A stretch of 64,000 nucleotides of DNA, from the NCBI GenBank assembly GCA_000310025.1, contig FN649732.1:1133712-1197711 (forward strand), read 5' to 3'. The stretch's first letter is position 1, and every line of letters starts with the position of its first letter. Position numbers and translations under genes: made by a program. Shown here piece by piece: positions 37,101 to 52,100 of the stretch. This DNA comes from Ectocarpus siliculosus. Taxonomy: Eukaryota > Sar > Phaeophyceae > Ectocarpales > Ectocarpaceae. A model generated the notes under the pieces. The model ran no database searches. It was not told where the DNA came from and was given only the letters and a program-made list of their open reading frames with translations.

Positions 37101-40100
37101 TTCGGCAGTCCGAAGGGTAAACTCGTGGGAGATTTGTGGGAGGATCGGAACACACAGACCACGTTTTTGTAGGGGAGTTACCCCCTTCGCATGTCTTCGA
37201 TCTAAAAAAGCGGGTGGATGCTACAACAACAGCATGCCTCCGTGCATTCCGGGGTGATACTTTGTCAACGCTGCTGTATGCGGTGCGTCCGGTTTCGGTC
37301 ATCATGTACGTGGCGCATGAAGATTTTCGGTTCATTTGGTGGGTTGTCGCATACGTCACACAATACTTGCTCGTCGGGGCGTGGAACAACTGGCTCATCA
37401 TCCCATCGTCAAAAACGTTTGCAAGCACGTTGTCGCTGTTTCGACAAGAGATAAGGATTGGAAGATAAGTTGACAAATCCCTGTTGCGCAGCGAAGAGCA
37501 GCATGACATGCCTGATGAAAAGCCTGGCCAATGCTTAACGAGCATCCGCTGTTAGCGGGTAGATCACAAAAGCACCCTCCTTGCATTGCCTCGAGATACG
37601 TTCCGTTGTCATTCGCCCAGGCAAGGGCCCCCTCAGAGACCGATTTCGTAGTTAGGTGGTTAGTTTCGTATTTGGTATTTAGGGTGCAAGACCGGGATTT
37701 GTCCGGACTATGTTTTTCTCGCTTTGAATTACATGTACTTGCCTGACGGTCGATCATGGTTCTTGCCCAGCGCTCCCTTCGGAGCGCCTTGGTCGTGTTT
37801 CTAGCTTTCATGGCCCTAGCGAGTGCTTGCAACCGAGCCGCCGCTACGAGCCGCTCCTCCTTCGCTGAGCGTGTGAAGGCCTTCCACCTGCACAACAACG
37901 ACCGACAAAGACGCAAGGTTGAAAACCACGGTTGATTAAGAATCACGGTTTACAGATTGCTGTGCTTGACTAACTTTGGCTGGGGGCGGGTGATCGCCGC
38001 GAGCAGCTTGCTTTCAATTGCATGAGTCATGCAGCGAAAAGGTGGTCCAAACTTGATGACGCACCCCGACCCAATAGCGACGGTAGCGACAATAATCTCT
38101 GGGCATATGGGACATATCGGGTGACTAGATAGAGATTCTAGGGGTGGTACGACTCCGGCTGAAGAGTAGTTGGTAGAAAGGGCCCCATATGCGTCAGATT
38201 TCACTGCGCGTGTGGAAAAGAGGAGCGGGTTGAGGGTTCCCCGATGCCGTTTGCGGTAGAAGGCCTTACGATGTTCTGTCCTAGCCAATCAACGCTTCGA
38301 GTCCCTCTACAGTACCGAGACGTTTGCTGGACAAGCCTTACATCATGCCCAGCGAAGTTCCAGTGATCACTAAGCCCCAGCGATATCTTGAAGACCCGAA
38401 GATAATTCACTCTACAAGTGATTTTCACTCCACGAGTGACTGTACCTTTTCAAACGTTGCTGCAGACCCTGTCGGACATGAGTGCCTCCCATCAGTTTTA
38501 CCTGGAGAAAGGGCAGAAGGCAAGTCCGAACGAAAAAACGAATTTGACCTACACGATCGCGGTAGTGAACAAATGGCCAGAAAAATGATGATTTTCTGGG
38601 CTCCGACAAAAGCAGTCGGGTGTGAGAGCATGTCCACAGTTCTCGTGCACCTCGCTAGGGATATTGCACGCGTTGTTGAAAATACAATAGCCCTTCCTGC
38701 CACAGCACAGCTTCAAACCCAACAACCTACCACGTCGGTGGTACTTCGCTTTGCCAACGCTCTTGGCCTTCTTACCTTGTGCATGAAATTCGTGTAGAGT
38801 TTCCATCTTGTGAAGTGGTCGCCGGCGTTGCGACCCAGGGCCTGGATCATATACAGCCTTATTCTCTCGTGGCGCTTGGTCAACGCCATTATGGCGAGCC
38901 TCATCTGGCACCTACATAGATTTGGGTAAACGATTTACACTGGTTTCAACCATGTGCTACCATTTGTGTTGTTGTCGGACGTCTGAACACGTGACGACTT
39001 TCGAATACTGATTCAACAGGCGAAGCACCAAAGTCTATTTCGAGAGAAATCGTTGGACGTACTGGACAGGTGTTCCCCCTACCACGCAAGCAGCTCACAT
39101 TGTTAGACGACTTGCCCTTTTCGAATGGCCCAAAATATCACAGCATGTGATGGTTGTCATACGTGTGGTTCGGGGACCGAAAGAGCACCTCGGCTTGAAA
39201 AGGCCCATGTTCGTGGAATCTAGGCACAGGCGTGCTCGTACTGGTGACTCGCGGCAAGCCATACTTCCTCAAGAAACGAGTTCGCTGCCCCTAATTGCAC
39301 GAACAAGTGTTGACTGTGGTGGACGGGCACGTTTATCCAATCAGAAAAGTATGACCCCGTTACCTCGAAGGCTACTTTTCCTCCAAGGACGCACCTTCTG
39401 CGATATTCGAACCAAGCCTGCTGAATCTTGGCCACGGCAGCACGCCTCTTTCGATCTCCCACGATCCAAGCACGCCAGTCCGCCAACACCCCGCAGAGGC
39501 GACCGCACCGGTGAGACCGGAATCGCACCTCCACCTTTACCTGTATCCTGCTCGATTGGTGTTGTGGTCAAAGGCCTTCTGTCATTTGCCCGGCTCCAGT
39601 GTACGGAATCCGATCGTGAGAGGCAAGCTACGGATCTACAAAACAAGTACGGATAAAAGTAAACATCACAAGGTTGGTCCTTGTACTCGCCTCCAAGCCC
39701 GTAGAATGGGAGTCTGGGTCTTGATCCTGGCTCGCCAATATCTCTGGTCTGCTTCGCGAATCATGGCATCCTTCAGAATAGTCTCCAACGCTTCCTGATA
39801 AAAAATACTCGAGGTGTGAATGCCATTAGACGAGGGCGGGGTGCAGTGTCAAACAAATGTTCGCTGTGCACACTCCTGCACATTCGGTGATACGCCCTGG
39901 AAACCTAGTACTTGTTAGCCTGCAATTAAGACGCCTGGAATATCGAAGCTTCGTTTCCGTGCAGGTGAGAGAGTGCGGAGTCACAGTCAATGATTTCAGG
40001 CACCCTACCAAATATGTACCAGCTTTGTGAATGATATTTTCCTGATTCCCTGCTTCCTGCTCGTCCCGATCTTCTGGCCTCATGGATTCTGGTGCAAGGG

Positions 40101-43100
40101 TGTATGAAACTGCAAGGGCAAACGACTCGCCTGTTCTTCAATGATGCGAATCTGTTGCCGTTTGAGCACTTCTCTCGCAGCAAAAACCTGCCTTTCCTCC
40201 TCTGCCAGAGCGTGCCTCTTCGCTTTGTCTCGAGCGTACCGAAGAATGTTTGCCTGGGTGGATTTCATGTCATGCCAATCGTTTCTTGTAGGCCCTTGGA
40301 AGCGCCATATTTTACCTCAACTAAATACTAACATGCTGGATTCGGGCTGTTCGGGCAACACCGGAAATGCCTTGTGCGTCTCAACTAGAGTACCCACGAT
40401 CACCACCATCGACGTTCCCACCACCACGACTACCAAAGTCGCAGCAGTACCAGCAAAGGCAGCATCATCCTCAGCTACATCAACAACGAATCGCCAGACA
40501 ACAAAAAGTCAGAGTTACGGTGTCGGGCAGCGCGCTGTCCTTTGCAGCAGCATACGTACCTTCTGCTTGGCAAGGAAAATCATGGTCGTGTCGTGTCGGA
40601 CCCTTCGCGCCCACCGCTGGATGACGACAGTCGCCGCCAGCCTGTGTTCCTCCAGCTTTTCTTTCCATTCAATCCTTCCAGGCGGAGTGAAAATATCAAG
40701 TCACCAAGAGGAGGGCGCGCGAATGGCGGTCGGATATTCGAGACGAAATATCCAGAGGCGGGCACGGCAGAGAAGAAAAGACGGAGCTCGTTACAACGAA
40801 CCAACCCGAATGTGAACTTCACGCACTCCTCAAAACAACTCTCGCATTCCCCACTGTTCCAACCTAGCCTTCGTCGAAACGCATGTTTTCCCGACAGTGT
40901 CCTTAAACAAACCGAAAAGTTTGTTTGCCCAACGCGAGGCTGCGACCGACCCTGGAACGGAAAGACTGAACGCCAATGCGACCGTTTCCCTCCGAATAGT
41001 TGTGCTTGTTGCTCAGAGGGTGTCAAGCAGATTTGGCAATGGAAGCATTCGATTTTCAACGTCCCTCACAACTCCCAATCGCGACTAGGGCAGAGTTACC
41101 GTTGAACATGTCCAGCACAGCTGAAACTCTGCTTCAAACTCCAAGGCGAGGCTGGCATAGACTATACGTTCGGTGGCACCGCGAGAGGCCTCCTCCCGTG
41201 AGGTGGGCACTCCTGTGTCTGTTTTCAGCGGCGTTGGTCCCAATCGGCTCCCCCCCCAACGAACTCAAGATACCAGCTATCCACGCCCGGAGGTTACCGC
41301 GCACAACGTCTTATGTGTACGCGGTTCATGGCCTATCGTGCAATCCTACGTTCATGGAACACCGCCGTCGATGCCCGTACTTCACGAAGTGGCGTTCCCC
41401 GTCACATAACCAAAGAAGAAATATAAAAGTGTTTGTAACCGTCCGGTACAGTTCTTGAACTCACTCCTCCGCCTTAGCTTCGTTGTCCTTGGTCACCCGA
41501 AGCCTCGTGACGTACATCCTGAGCGTGCGGAGCACTTTCCGTGCAGCCAGGCCGGGCTTTACTTCTAGCGGCGTTGACCCCGGCACTGCCACTGACTCAC
41601 CACCACAGCGCGACAGCCACGACGACGATGATGGACGCGAGGACGAAACCATCTCCGAAGAGCTTAGTCCTCTTGCCGACGACGAATGGATGGAGATGTC
41701 ACCCGAAGATGTCTTGCTGTTGATGTTGCTGCTGCTGCTGCTGCTGCGGTTGCTAACGGAACGGCTGCTGTTTTCTCCCAAACCGATCACGCTCTGAATG
41801 CAATCAGCAGCAGCAGCAACAGAAAATATGAAAGAAGAACCAACATTTAATGACACTTGAATTTTTCTTTCGAGTCAACTACCACGCCAAACCCCGTGCA
41901 GAAAACACTGCATAGCCATGAACACCGGGAGTTTCTAACTTCCATACTACACCAACCACCCCCCATGTTGGGATGAAACAGTGGTCCTATCAGCACGGAT
42001 AGGGTTAGTTCTAATGGACTAACGTTTCATTCCAAACAAAACAATGGAAGTGGCCCTCTTTGCCGCTCTCGAGCTCCCTAGCCTGTCACAATTTCTTCTG
42101 CCCGCCTCTCCAGCCCAATGATTTTGGTACGAGGAAGCTAGCGCCGTGTTCCACGTATTTATGCCACGTCCTAATGAAGAATGCCTGTTGCAAGTGAAGG
42201 TCAACTTACCTTTCGAAGAATAAATGTGAGATCTGCAGCATCGGCCGTGGAAAGACCGTCGCCAGCCTCGATCTGGAACCTCATCATCTCTCCCGCCGTC
42301 TCTGCTGCTAATGAGTCTTCGCCGCTATCGTTTCGACGACGTATTCCCCCGCCAGGAGCATTTGTAGACGTCGCTATGCGCCCCGCCACCCCCGTCGCCG
42401 TTGTCGATGCCGAAGAAACGGTAGAGCCACCGCTGAATATCGGGGCTTCCGTGCTGTTGACGGCTTCGCCATCGGAAGGAGGAGGCATGGGGGACATGAC
42501 GTCATGCCAGGAAGCCGCGACTTGGACGTCGGCAAGGCGCACCTTTTTAGTCAGTCCAGGCGATAGGGTTGTGGGGGATGGAGCGCGAGAAGCAGGCCGA
42601 TGCTGAGGGTTGGCAAGAATGAGAAAATAATGCAGCACAGGCTCACGCGTTGGCTGCCTAACGGTACCTCCACTGGGAACACCCACCTGTGATTGTGTTT
42701 TGGTGGGCTCTTATCAATACGCAAGATTCCATATCAGGGAAACCGTTGTTCTGTAAATGAGGAATTCTTCGGTGAAGAGGATGCCATTTTTCGAGCTGGT
42801 GCCGACACAACGGGCGGGATTGTTTGCGAAACCATCACTCCGACAATCCATCTGGATGTTCACCTCAATATCGGTATGACGGCAAGCTGCCAATCATTCT
42901 TGAGCCTCAAGGCCAAAATCATGTTCTCGAGAAGCGATCGCTTGCCAAGATAGTTTCGAATGTACTGATCTTCCGACTGATCCACACTCATGTGCGACCA
43001 AAAGAAGCATGCACACCTCGGAAGTCATCGTCTTGACGGTGTCGCGCTGCCTCCTCGCGGCAGCGCTTTTGAGCGCCAATGCCACCCGCGCTTTAGAGAG

Positions 43101-46100
43101 TCCGTCGATCACTGACGCGCCCCGTTGTGCCTCTCCTTCATATCCCGCAGCAGCAGCAACAGCGGCAGCTTCTTCCAGTGCCCGTGTGCGACCTTCCAAG
43201 CGGAGCACCTGATATACATCAATGGATATCCTGCCCTCGTGAGCTCCACAGCAAGGACAGTTGTATGCATTGTGTTCTGTTGCACGAGAAGTGAATCTTC
43301 TGCCTCGCAGAACGTCACGAGGGGAACATGGATCCATCGTGCACGTGTCTTTCATACCAAATCAAGGATCAACTCGAGATCCTGATAGTGTTTTTACTGA
43401 CACGAATACACGGTTTGCCACCAGAGACATTGCTATCGATGCATTGCTTTGTCAGCAGGCACAAACTTCGCTTAGCGCTGACGACGTGCATCATCCTTGT
43501 TGCCTCCGGTACTTGCACCGAAGTCGGATAACCTCTTTCCACCGTCGCACATCGCCGAGAATTTAGCCGGCCGTTGTTGGCCTCTGGTCGAGTGGCCGAT
43601 CTCGACCCCCGGCAAACCTACAAATCTTGTTTTTCCCCCCATCCAGACTACTACTGTACAAGGACAGCCCCGGTTATTGTTCGTCGAACGTCATTTTCAC
43701 CAAAATCGGGGTTGCACAACGAGTATTATGGGTACGCGTATATCAAGTGATAGGTCAGTACGGATACAGGAAGGTACTGTGCAGAGAGGTCGGCACGGTT
43801 TGTAATGCGAACACAACAATAGCAACAACAACATCTGATCTGTCACTCGTAAGGTACTCGTGTGTATTGCGGAGTACGCACCTCCGCCCCTAGCACGTCC
43901 AGAGTCCGCGTCTCCTCTGCCAGCTGCATGGACAGCTCTTCTCTACGGTCCTCCTGCTCTACCGCTCGAGCCAGCGTCGCGAGCATTCCCAAGCCGCCCC
44001 CGTTGTCCGCAGATTTGCTCTGATGTGCAAGGTTAGGGCAGAAACAAAAGTACGAAGTGCGTGAGAGTCGCCTCATTGCTGCCCTGGTTTATGCACAGAG
44101 TCCAGAAGACAGACCACAGAAAAGCAGCCCCTCCTGCACAGAAAAGCTGTCCCTCCGGTATCCAACACGTTTTCTGAAAGACATCAGAGAAGCAGTTCCA
44201 ACGGCACCCTCTTTTGTTTTCACATACCCATCCCTCGCGAATGGAAATGGTTCTGATCCCTCATCGTGTGGCATTAGGGGCAGATGCGAAGGAGTAGTCC
44301 ACATCGGTAACAGACTTCCAACTTATATTTTATCAAGAGAAGCAAGCCACGGGGCATCTTTACCAATGTAAACCGTTTGCCGGCGTCCGACCCTCTGCAA
44401 CAAGCTTCTGACCGTTGGGCACCGTTGAGTTTGTTTACCTTTTCCATTATTTCTTCGGGAGTCTTCATGTGAAGCTCGCACAGGAAAAACAACAGACCGT
44501 AGAGAGGGATATATGGGGCACCGGTGCTACCATGGGCAGTATTCCGCAGCTTGAGGTCTATGCAGCCGCCACTCTCTACTGTATGCCCTCGGTCCGCTGT
44601 GGTCGACTCTGCCGGATGGCCGTTTCCAACGTTTGCCCCTGACTCCGTAGTAGAGCCAGTTTGTTCCATCGAGGTGCGTTTAGACGGAGCAGATGGGATT
44701 TTTTGCTGCTGTGTCTCTTCTTCCGGGGACCTTCCCCAGGTTTCCCTGGTCGACGAAACCACGTGTCGCGCGTCCTTAACGATTCCTGCGTCACCAGCAC
44801 AAAAATATCAGGAGGGAGACATTTCTCGGGATCGACTCTCCAGGAACCCACACACCCCCTCGGGGGGTAGGGCGTCTGTTGTAAATGGCAACCTGTGATG
44901 TCTCCATTCGCGTTTCGGCTTCACGAATCCTGACAGAATACTTCTACATATGGCATGTGGGCGGGGCAGAGGTGCGTATTTGTCGGCAGCTCGGGGCTGC
45001 ACGAGAAGGCCTCCACACCGCAAGGAGATGCGTGGGAACTGTTCACCTTGATACCTCAAGACCAGGGCCTCTTCACCACACTCCCAACTACCCCAGGCCC
45101 CTCGTGAATCTTCACTCTTTTCTCAAGCTAGTGGGCCACATCAAGAAACGGAAGGGAAATGACCTCTTACCTGCAATTTTCGAACGAGAGACCCCACGTG
45201 ACCCTCCCCCCAGCAACAAGAACGCCACGGCGATGCCTCCTTTTCGCGTGAGCCACACTTGGGCCGCCGCCATCGGGAGAGAGGGATGGGGCGACACAAC
45301 CATCTCGTTGCGCAACGGATGTCTCGAACTCGGCTGAGCTAGCCTGGAAAAAGCCAACAAAAAGCAGAACCAAGAGCCAGGAGATACGTCAAGGCAGAGA
45401 GGAACAATACTGAAAGATCTTGAGTCGAGTAAACGCATATAACTGCTTCCTGAGGTTACGTTGTCCGTGTTTATCGTCCTGCGCGAGCTAGACGACTTGG
45501 GTCCCGCTGCTTTTTCCATAATAAAAGTGTGACGCGGCAATCGCTCAAAGTTGCAATGCCTGGTGCACGCGAGTTATTGACACCAAGTCACAAGAGCAGC
45601 TAAACTAGCCCTATCAGGGAGGAAAAAAGAAAATGCATATATAATAAACGGCAGAAATTCGATTACAAGTCGAAGGCCTTTAAAAATAACACTCGCCAAT
45701 CATTGGCGTAGCGCCGATCGAAGAAAATGCGGACATGCTTACATTTCCGTCGGTTTAGCTCTGTCTGAGTATGTGTAGGCCAAAGAAAACGAAGCACGCC
45801 GAATTTCGTAGATGTTGTGCACGGACCACTTGTCAAACATGCACGTGCGAATGCTCTCTATATCCGTCGCAGTCCCTTCTCCTTTTCGGGCACCCGCTCC
45901 AGTACCTCCGCTTGACGTCTCGAAGTCGAAGCCCCCCAAGACGCGAAACGACTTCCCTGGCGTGCAGAGCTAAGGCGAGAGCTCCCATGTCGTGCAGCTC
46001 CCTCAACAAGAGCGAGAAGTGTTCCACCTCGGGGACCGACGGGCGGAGAGTCTCCAGCCCGAACAAAAGGTCCACGGCGGCCTGTTCATTGGTTTCGGCA

Positions 46101-49100
46101 ATGGTATTCGCGAGGTGTAGTTGATTAGGTTAGCCATCAAGTCCACATTGATCGCAGGTTGATGAAAAGCTAGTTGTCATAGTTCTAGAGAACTATAAGT
46201 GCCCTACGAGGACGGCATGTACCAAGCCAAGGCGAAGTCGCATTTTGAACGTGTACTGCAGGAAAGCAGATAGGTGCCCCTTCAGTCATCCGCATAGCTT
46301 GACTACAAAGTCCACTCACGGAATCCTCTTGGATGCCCACTAGACTACGCAATACTGCAGAAACTCTACATGGTGATAATCTGGGTCGAGTTTAAGCACC
46401 TGAAGAGCCACCGCCCTTACACCGAATCTCTCCGACAGAAAGGTAGCCACAAACTCGGGTAACCGCAAGCTAGACGCAGCCTCAGGGGTGGCCTCGCCTG
46501 TCCGGTGCCACGGCAGTCCAATGCCAAATTGAGGAGAAAGCGGAGGGACGGACGGAGAATCCGTCATCAAAATTCGCTCTCAAGGAAGCTCAGACGTCAG
46601 GGTAAGGTTGGCACGCGGATGCAGAAGGATTGGAAGGAAAGCAGGTCTGCTAAATGTAGCGCTGCGTTATTCGGTACGTGCGATTCGAGTGTTGTTCAAC
46701 ACAACAGTAGAAAAAGTCCGATTGATGGAGTGGAAACGAAGGTATCCATCTGGACCTTCGGGACGGAACAGCCTAAGGGCGCTGTTCTTTCTACCTTTCC
46801 CAGCAAGTGAGCCAGTGCGTGCACCTGAGTCCTCGCCTTGGAAAGACGGAGTCGAACGAACCTTTACCGAACCGGGGGAGGACGCACAATTAGGGACGAA
46901 GTTTCTGCCCAAGCATGCGAAACCAAGGGTCCCGTAGAATATCCATGGAATGACCATGGTACCAGAACCCGTGAACTGGAGCCGCTCCCGTGAGGCCGCT
47001 CACGAGCGAGTTCGTTGCAACTGTCTGTTAAAGACGTCGCATCTCGTCCGACATTCTCTACTATGTGCCGATCTCTGTCCGCTAGTATTCGTATCCCTTC
47101 GAGCCCCGCTCATGGCACCTGGCTTCGTGATTCCTCCTCCATCTGTTCGCGTTTCCTTTCGAAGGTTCTGTCGTCTCCGGCGCTGTCTCCTCTTTTTTCT
47201 CTCCTCGCGGTTGTCGTCTCGCTCGCCCTGACGTACACGAGAACATCCGTGAGACACTTATGTGATGCATAGGCATACGCATGCGGTACAACCTAATAGC
47301 GGACATCAATGCTTCAGCATTCACAGAAGGAGAAGGGTCAACACGACAGGATTTGAAGCAAAGCATATTGGTGAAGTAGGAGCGTCAGTTGACATGGCAC
47401 CATTAGAACTTGCTTGGCCTCGATGGGGCAGCTGCCAAAAACTTCGTGCATGCCGGGCGGTTGCCATATGCTCGTGAACCGCGTTCGTTTCACCCTGGAA
47501 TCTCCAGGAGGCATGAAGCGCTGCGCTCCATCGATACACGTTTGGAAGTTCGTGCGTATGAAGATTTGCGCCCGGCTTCTATCTTGTTGGAGTTTCACGA
47601 AAGATATAGGATACTTGTGCTTCTGCCATTGGGTACTCGCGTAACACGTTTGATTCTACCATTGTGTCACGTCGACGCTTTAAACAGCATGTGCCTTAGC
47701 TTCAGGACGATAGTACGCTCACCAGCGAATGCGTGTGGGTACAGACAAGAGCGTATGGCCATACCTCTTCTCCAATTTCAAGATCCTTCGCTTGCGCCAG
47801 ACACCACTTGTCAACCTCGGTCGTGCAGGCCGCCAGTCTCGCCTCCATTCCTGTTTGGCATTTTGCACACGACAAGACAATGAGCGGCTCGCATTTGTGC
47901 GCACAAAATGAACCGCTGTCTTTCGAGTTGTAGTTCTCAAACGTTGCTGAAAGTGCGCCATACTACCAAATTGTTCATGTAGGATGAAACACCTTTCGGC
48001 ATGAGAAGAGGGACGCCTCCAGGTTGGGCCGAAGGTAGCGCTTCCTGAAAGCTCCATGGCCCGGGCTCGTAGAGTGACGAGAAAATGAGATGAGAGCCAA
48101 CTTTGCTGTCACGAAGATACGTCTTGCGCGTCCGGAGGGGCGTGGAAATGTCATATTTTCACACCACTTCCCCACGAAAGCATTAAGGCTTGCCGTTCGC
48201 ACGTCCCCTTAAAGATGTGCGACACGTAGACGCCACATGTTCTCACCAGCAGCGGCGCGTCTAGTGTTCCGCAGAGCCCTGGGGCCTCCTGCTCCTGTTT
48301 GGGCGTCGGACTTCCAACACTCGTCGAGCACCGCTTCGCACAGCCCGAGTGTCCACGCCGGGGGGTGGTATCTTGGGGCAAGTTCCTCCGATCTAACAGC
48401 TTGTAGAGTCAGACCCACGAAATCGCAGAATTGGGGGTACCTTCAACAGAGAGAGGTCAGGCGTAATCAGGAAATTGCGCAGAGCTATGTGAGGAGATCG
48501 GTAGGTTCGCGCTACTTGTAGGAATGAATGCTGCCACGTTCCCGTTCCCAAGCGGACGATCGAACATGCGTTTCCCCTTGAGGACCACCACGAAAAAGCG
48601 AATAGGCGATATGAGTCTCACTTGTTATAGGGCGCCGATCTCTGCGACGAAGCTTCCCCTCAAACTGGGTGACAACATCGACGAACTCGCTGATTGAAGT
48701 AGTGGGATGCACCATTTCGAAACTAGGTGAGTGTTTTCAAATCTACCGGGCACAAGGAGGGGAAACCAAGGGACTGTACAGTTCCGCATGATTGTCCGGG
48801 GTCCGGACTTGTTTTCACATGGGATTAACACTTTCCTTGTAGCGAAACGATAAGACTCCCAGGTATTTGGCTACCCTGTTCAAACCAGTTCGATGAAGCA
48901 CTTCACCGTTGTGGTAAGAACAGGTGTCCGCGAAACAATTACCCACTTGCGGAGCACTCGAGCAACGTCGGGATTGCCAAGAGAACATCTCGAACCCCCC
49001 GATTTCTCGGAGCTCGCCACGCTGACGCCGCCACCATGGTTCCCGCCGTTGAGGCTGACAGGAGAGGTAGCTCCGGGTACGCGGGGCAATTGCGCCTTGC

Positions 49101-52100
49101 AACTGCTGTTCAAGACGGAGGTTGTTACCATGGGTGGTTGTTGAGAAGGCCCTCTAACTTCACCGTGCTGGTGCTTTCCGCCTCCTCCGGCCATTGTTGA
49201 TTCTTGGTTATTACTCGCGCTGCTGCTGCCGTCATCGTCGCTGCACAATCTTCCTCGCTTCCCCAGGGAACTCTCGCAGATCGCAAGCCCAACTCGAGAG
49301 CGCGGCGTTGTTCCAGAAGTAGCCGGGGGTCCAGCGGCACTAGCCTGAGTCTGTGACAGGAGCACAATCGAAAGCCGATCGACGCGATCGTTGTCGTTCC
49401 CGTTTCAAGCTTTTCCTGCGGATGTTAGGTGGAGTATCTCGCTCTCACGTCTGTGTGGCGTGAGTCGTTGCTGAGTGAGTGGTGTTGAGGGCGCCCCCAG
49501 CCAGGGTTTCGCATCAAACGGTCGGCATGAAAAAGGGTCGACCCTGGTGTGGCTACCGCTTGGCTTGAGGGATAGGGTTGAAGGATACACAACTTAACCC
49601 GTACTTCAAATTGTAATTGAATACATGGGTGACTGCGCCATCTACTTTCAGTACATGAAATGGGCAAAACAAACGACTACGGCGTTCGAAGGGTCCAATG
49701 TGGAGCTCATGGGTGTCGCAGAACCAGTACAACCTTATTTGATTGTTCATTAGCTCGGATATACGTTCACGCATCATTCTCCGACCAGGATATCGCACAC
49801 TCGAACAGGCGAAGTAATGCGTTCTCGAACAAAAGTTCTATTCTACGATGGCTATGTTGAGAAGAAGGTAGCGGGATAATGTAACGACCGCGCTTCGAGC
49901 TTCGTACAAAGCGAAGCTATCCGGTGCGTGTGGCTGCAAGACCTTTCTCGGAGACCGTCGAGGCGAGGGATTCCTTGGGATCGTCCCCGTTGCTTTTCCA
50001 AGGCTGCTCAGGCCCTCAGTGAAGAGGTAGGACGACTGAAAGAGGTTGATGGCGTCCTTTGCGATTGGGTTCGACGACGCTAGTCCTCCCCCGCTGGGGT
50101 TTCCTCGCTAACAGGGGAAGGAGGCGGAGAAACAAGGGGATGGGCGGCGGAAAGGACTTCTAGATGAGGAATAAAACCTGCGGTGAATCATCCAACGAAA
50201 TGTGTTGGTATCGCCACGTGTTGGTGGGAGATATTGGTGGTCGTGGTGACATGCACGCATTGCTCTGGTATGACCATTTTGCATTCCACAAAATTTGCTG
50301 GTGCTTGGGTTGTATTCAGAATGGGTCATATTCCGCTGGCGCATCGCCCACGTTTTACTTTCGAGCGGACGAGAGAGAGAGAGTACGACGAAATGCTCAC
50401 TTGTCGGCCACCCTTGACACAGCCGTGCGGGAGGTGTAGCCACGAAGCCCGAACATCCTTCGCAAATGGCTGCCTTTCACTCAGCCTACACAAGTGTACC
50501 CGTTTCGCTTAGTTTTCTCTGAAAAATCGTCACCTCGTCTTGACGTAAGTGTTGTGGTAATGGCGTTTGTTTTAGGGAAATGGTCAATAGGTAGAAGCGG
50601 GTGTCGGTATCTACAGGTACTGTCGACAGGGGATTGCGAACTTGAGCATCAATTCCAAGTACACGGAGAAACCTAATGGCCAACGCTTTCTATTGAAAAC
50701 TAAAAATAGGCAAGCAAAGTTGACCGTCATCGTGACGCTTACCACAACTGGAGTTTAGGTAAAACACGATAGAGAAAAGCAAAAATGGGGATGTTACCTT
50801 CACCTGGCTGACTCCGCTGACCAGGTCTGACGATATTCATGAACTACTCACCGCAGCGAGTGCAATCTCGATGAAGGACAGCTCGTTGATGAACGGTAGC
50901 AGCATCTTCTTCGCCGCCAAATCCGCGGCGCTCATTCTTTCTTCCGCCTCCCCGACCACTTCTTTTTTCTGGGCCTTTCTCCCTGGCGACAGCCTTGCCG
51001 CCTTCACTGGAGTATCAACAGCTGCCACCTGCTCCTGCGGGCGCCCTCGTTCGCCCTGGCTAGAGGCATTCCTTTCACCTCGGCGACGTTTCTCCGGAGG
51101 GGTGTCTACGGCTGGTCCTTGCGGTGGGATAGGCGCCGCTTCGGTGATATTTGGCAGGCTGTTGTATTGTGGCGGTGTCCCGGGTCTCCCCGGGGAGGGA
51201 AAGCGTGTTGCTGATGGTGCGTCTCCTTTCCATTGGTGAGGGCTGTGGTGCCTTGCGGAGGGAGGGCAGCACAATTACGGGCGGTAAGGTAAGATAGACA
51301 AGAAAGGACGTCAGTTTTGAAACAAGTGCAGAGTACATTTTTTGCTGCTGCTGGTGTTCCTGTGGCTACGGGCGAAACAAATCGCTCAGCGTATGCATTC
51401 AAGGTTTGCAGTAGCCTATTGGTCTGCAGCTGTTCTACCCTTCGTCAGTCGTGCATCTGGAACCCAGAAAGGTAATTCGACTGATTGTAGGAACATCACC
51501 GCGAAGCAGCATACGTGTTGTGCGCGCATGTTGCAACACGTTTCTCTCCACCCACGTTATGTCGGTCAACCGTGGGTTCATTGACGCATGAAACTTCATG
51601 CGTTCATCGTACATCAAGAGGAAGGCTTGCCGCATAAGACGTAGTAGCGATGACAATTGCTGGATTTTTCAGCAACAGGACTTCTGCGGGACAAGTTCTA
51701 CCCGTTGTGGGGCGACCTGCACGAACAAAGCCATCCGTCCCGGTGTTCCTGACGTTCATATGTGGTGTATGATCAACAACTACGTACGTATGAATAACAG
51801 ACTGACGATCCGCCGGGCCGGACTCTCACACGTCAAGAATCACCATTGTACCCCATTCTCCTGCGTTGCTCCTTCCACGCATTCTGTCACGACGCCGGCG
51901 CTCGATTTCTTTGCAGGCGGCTAGCGCTAACGCTACCTGCTGTCTTCCGAGTCACGAAATTCGAACAGTTGTCACCTCGATGCCTTCAGAGACACTCTCC
52001 GGTGGCGTTTAGCTGCCTTCTCCTGGAGACCAGCCGGCACGATGTCGTACGGACTGCTACCCGTGCGACGCTCTCTGGGCACAAAGGAGCGGTTTGTGGG

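Noticed and set aside
36787-37545. 252-codon minus-strand open frame
   Set aside because: It overlaps gene B exon 30 in another frame and the intron duplication beside it; composition is irregular and it would break the phase-consistent exon chain.
38503-38560. Alternative hydrophobic mini-exon in gene B between exons 27 and 29
   Set aside because: Its phase also fits, but the exon at 38446-38501 has a better acceptor and a basic helix that suits the IQ array.
51435-51656. Minus-strand frame that looks helical between gene B exons 3 and 4
   Set aside because: Exons 3 and 4 already join in phase without it, and its own possible boundaries do not fit both neighbours.
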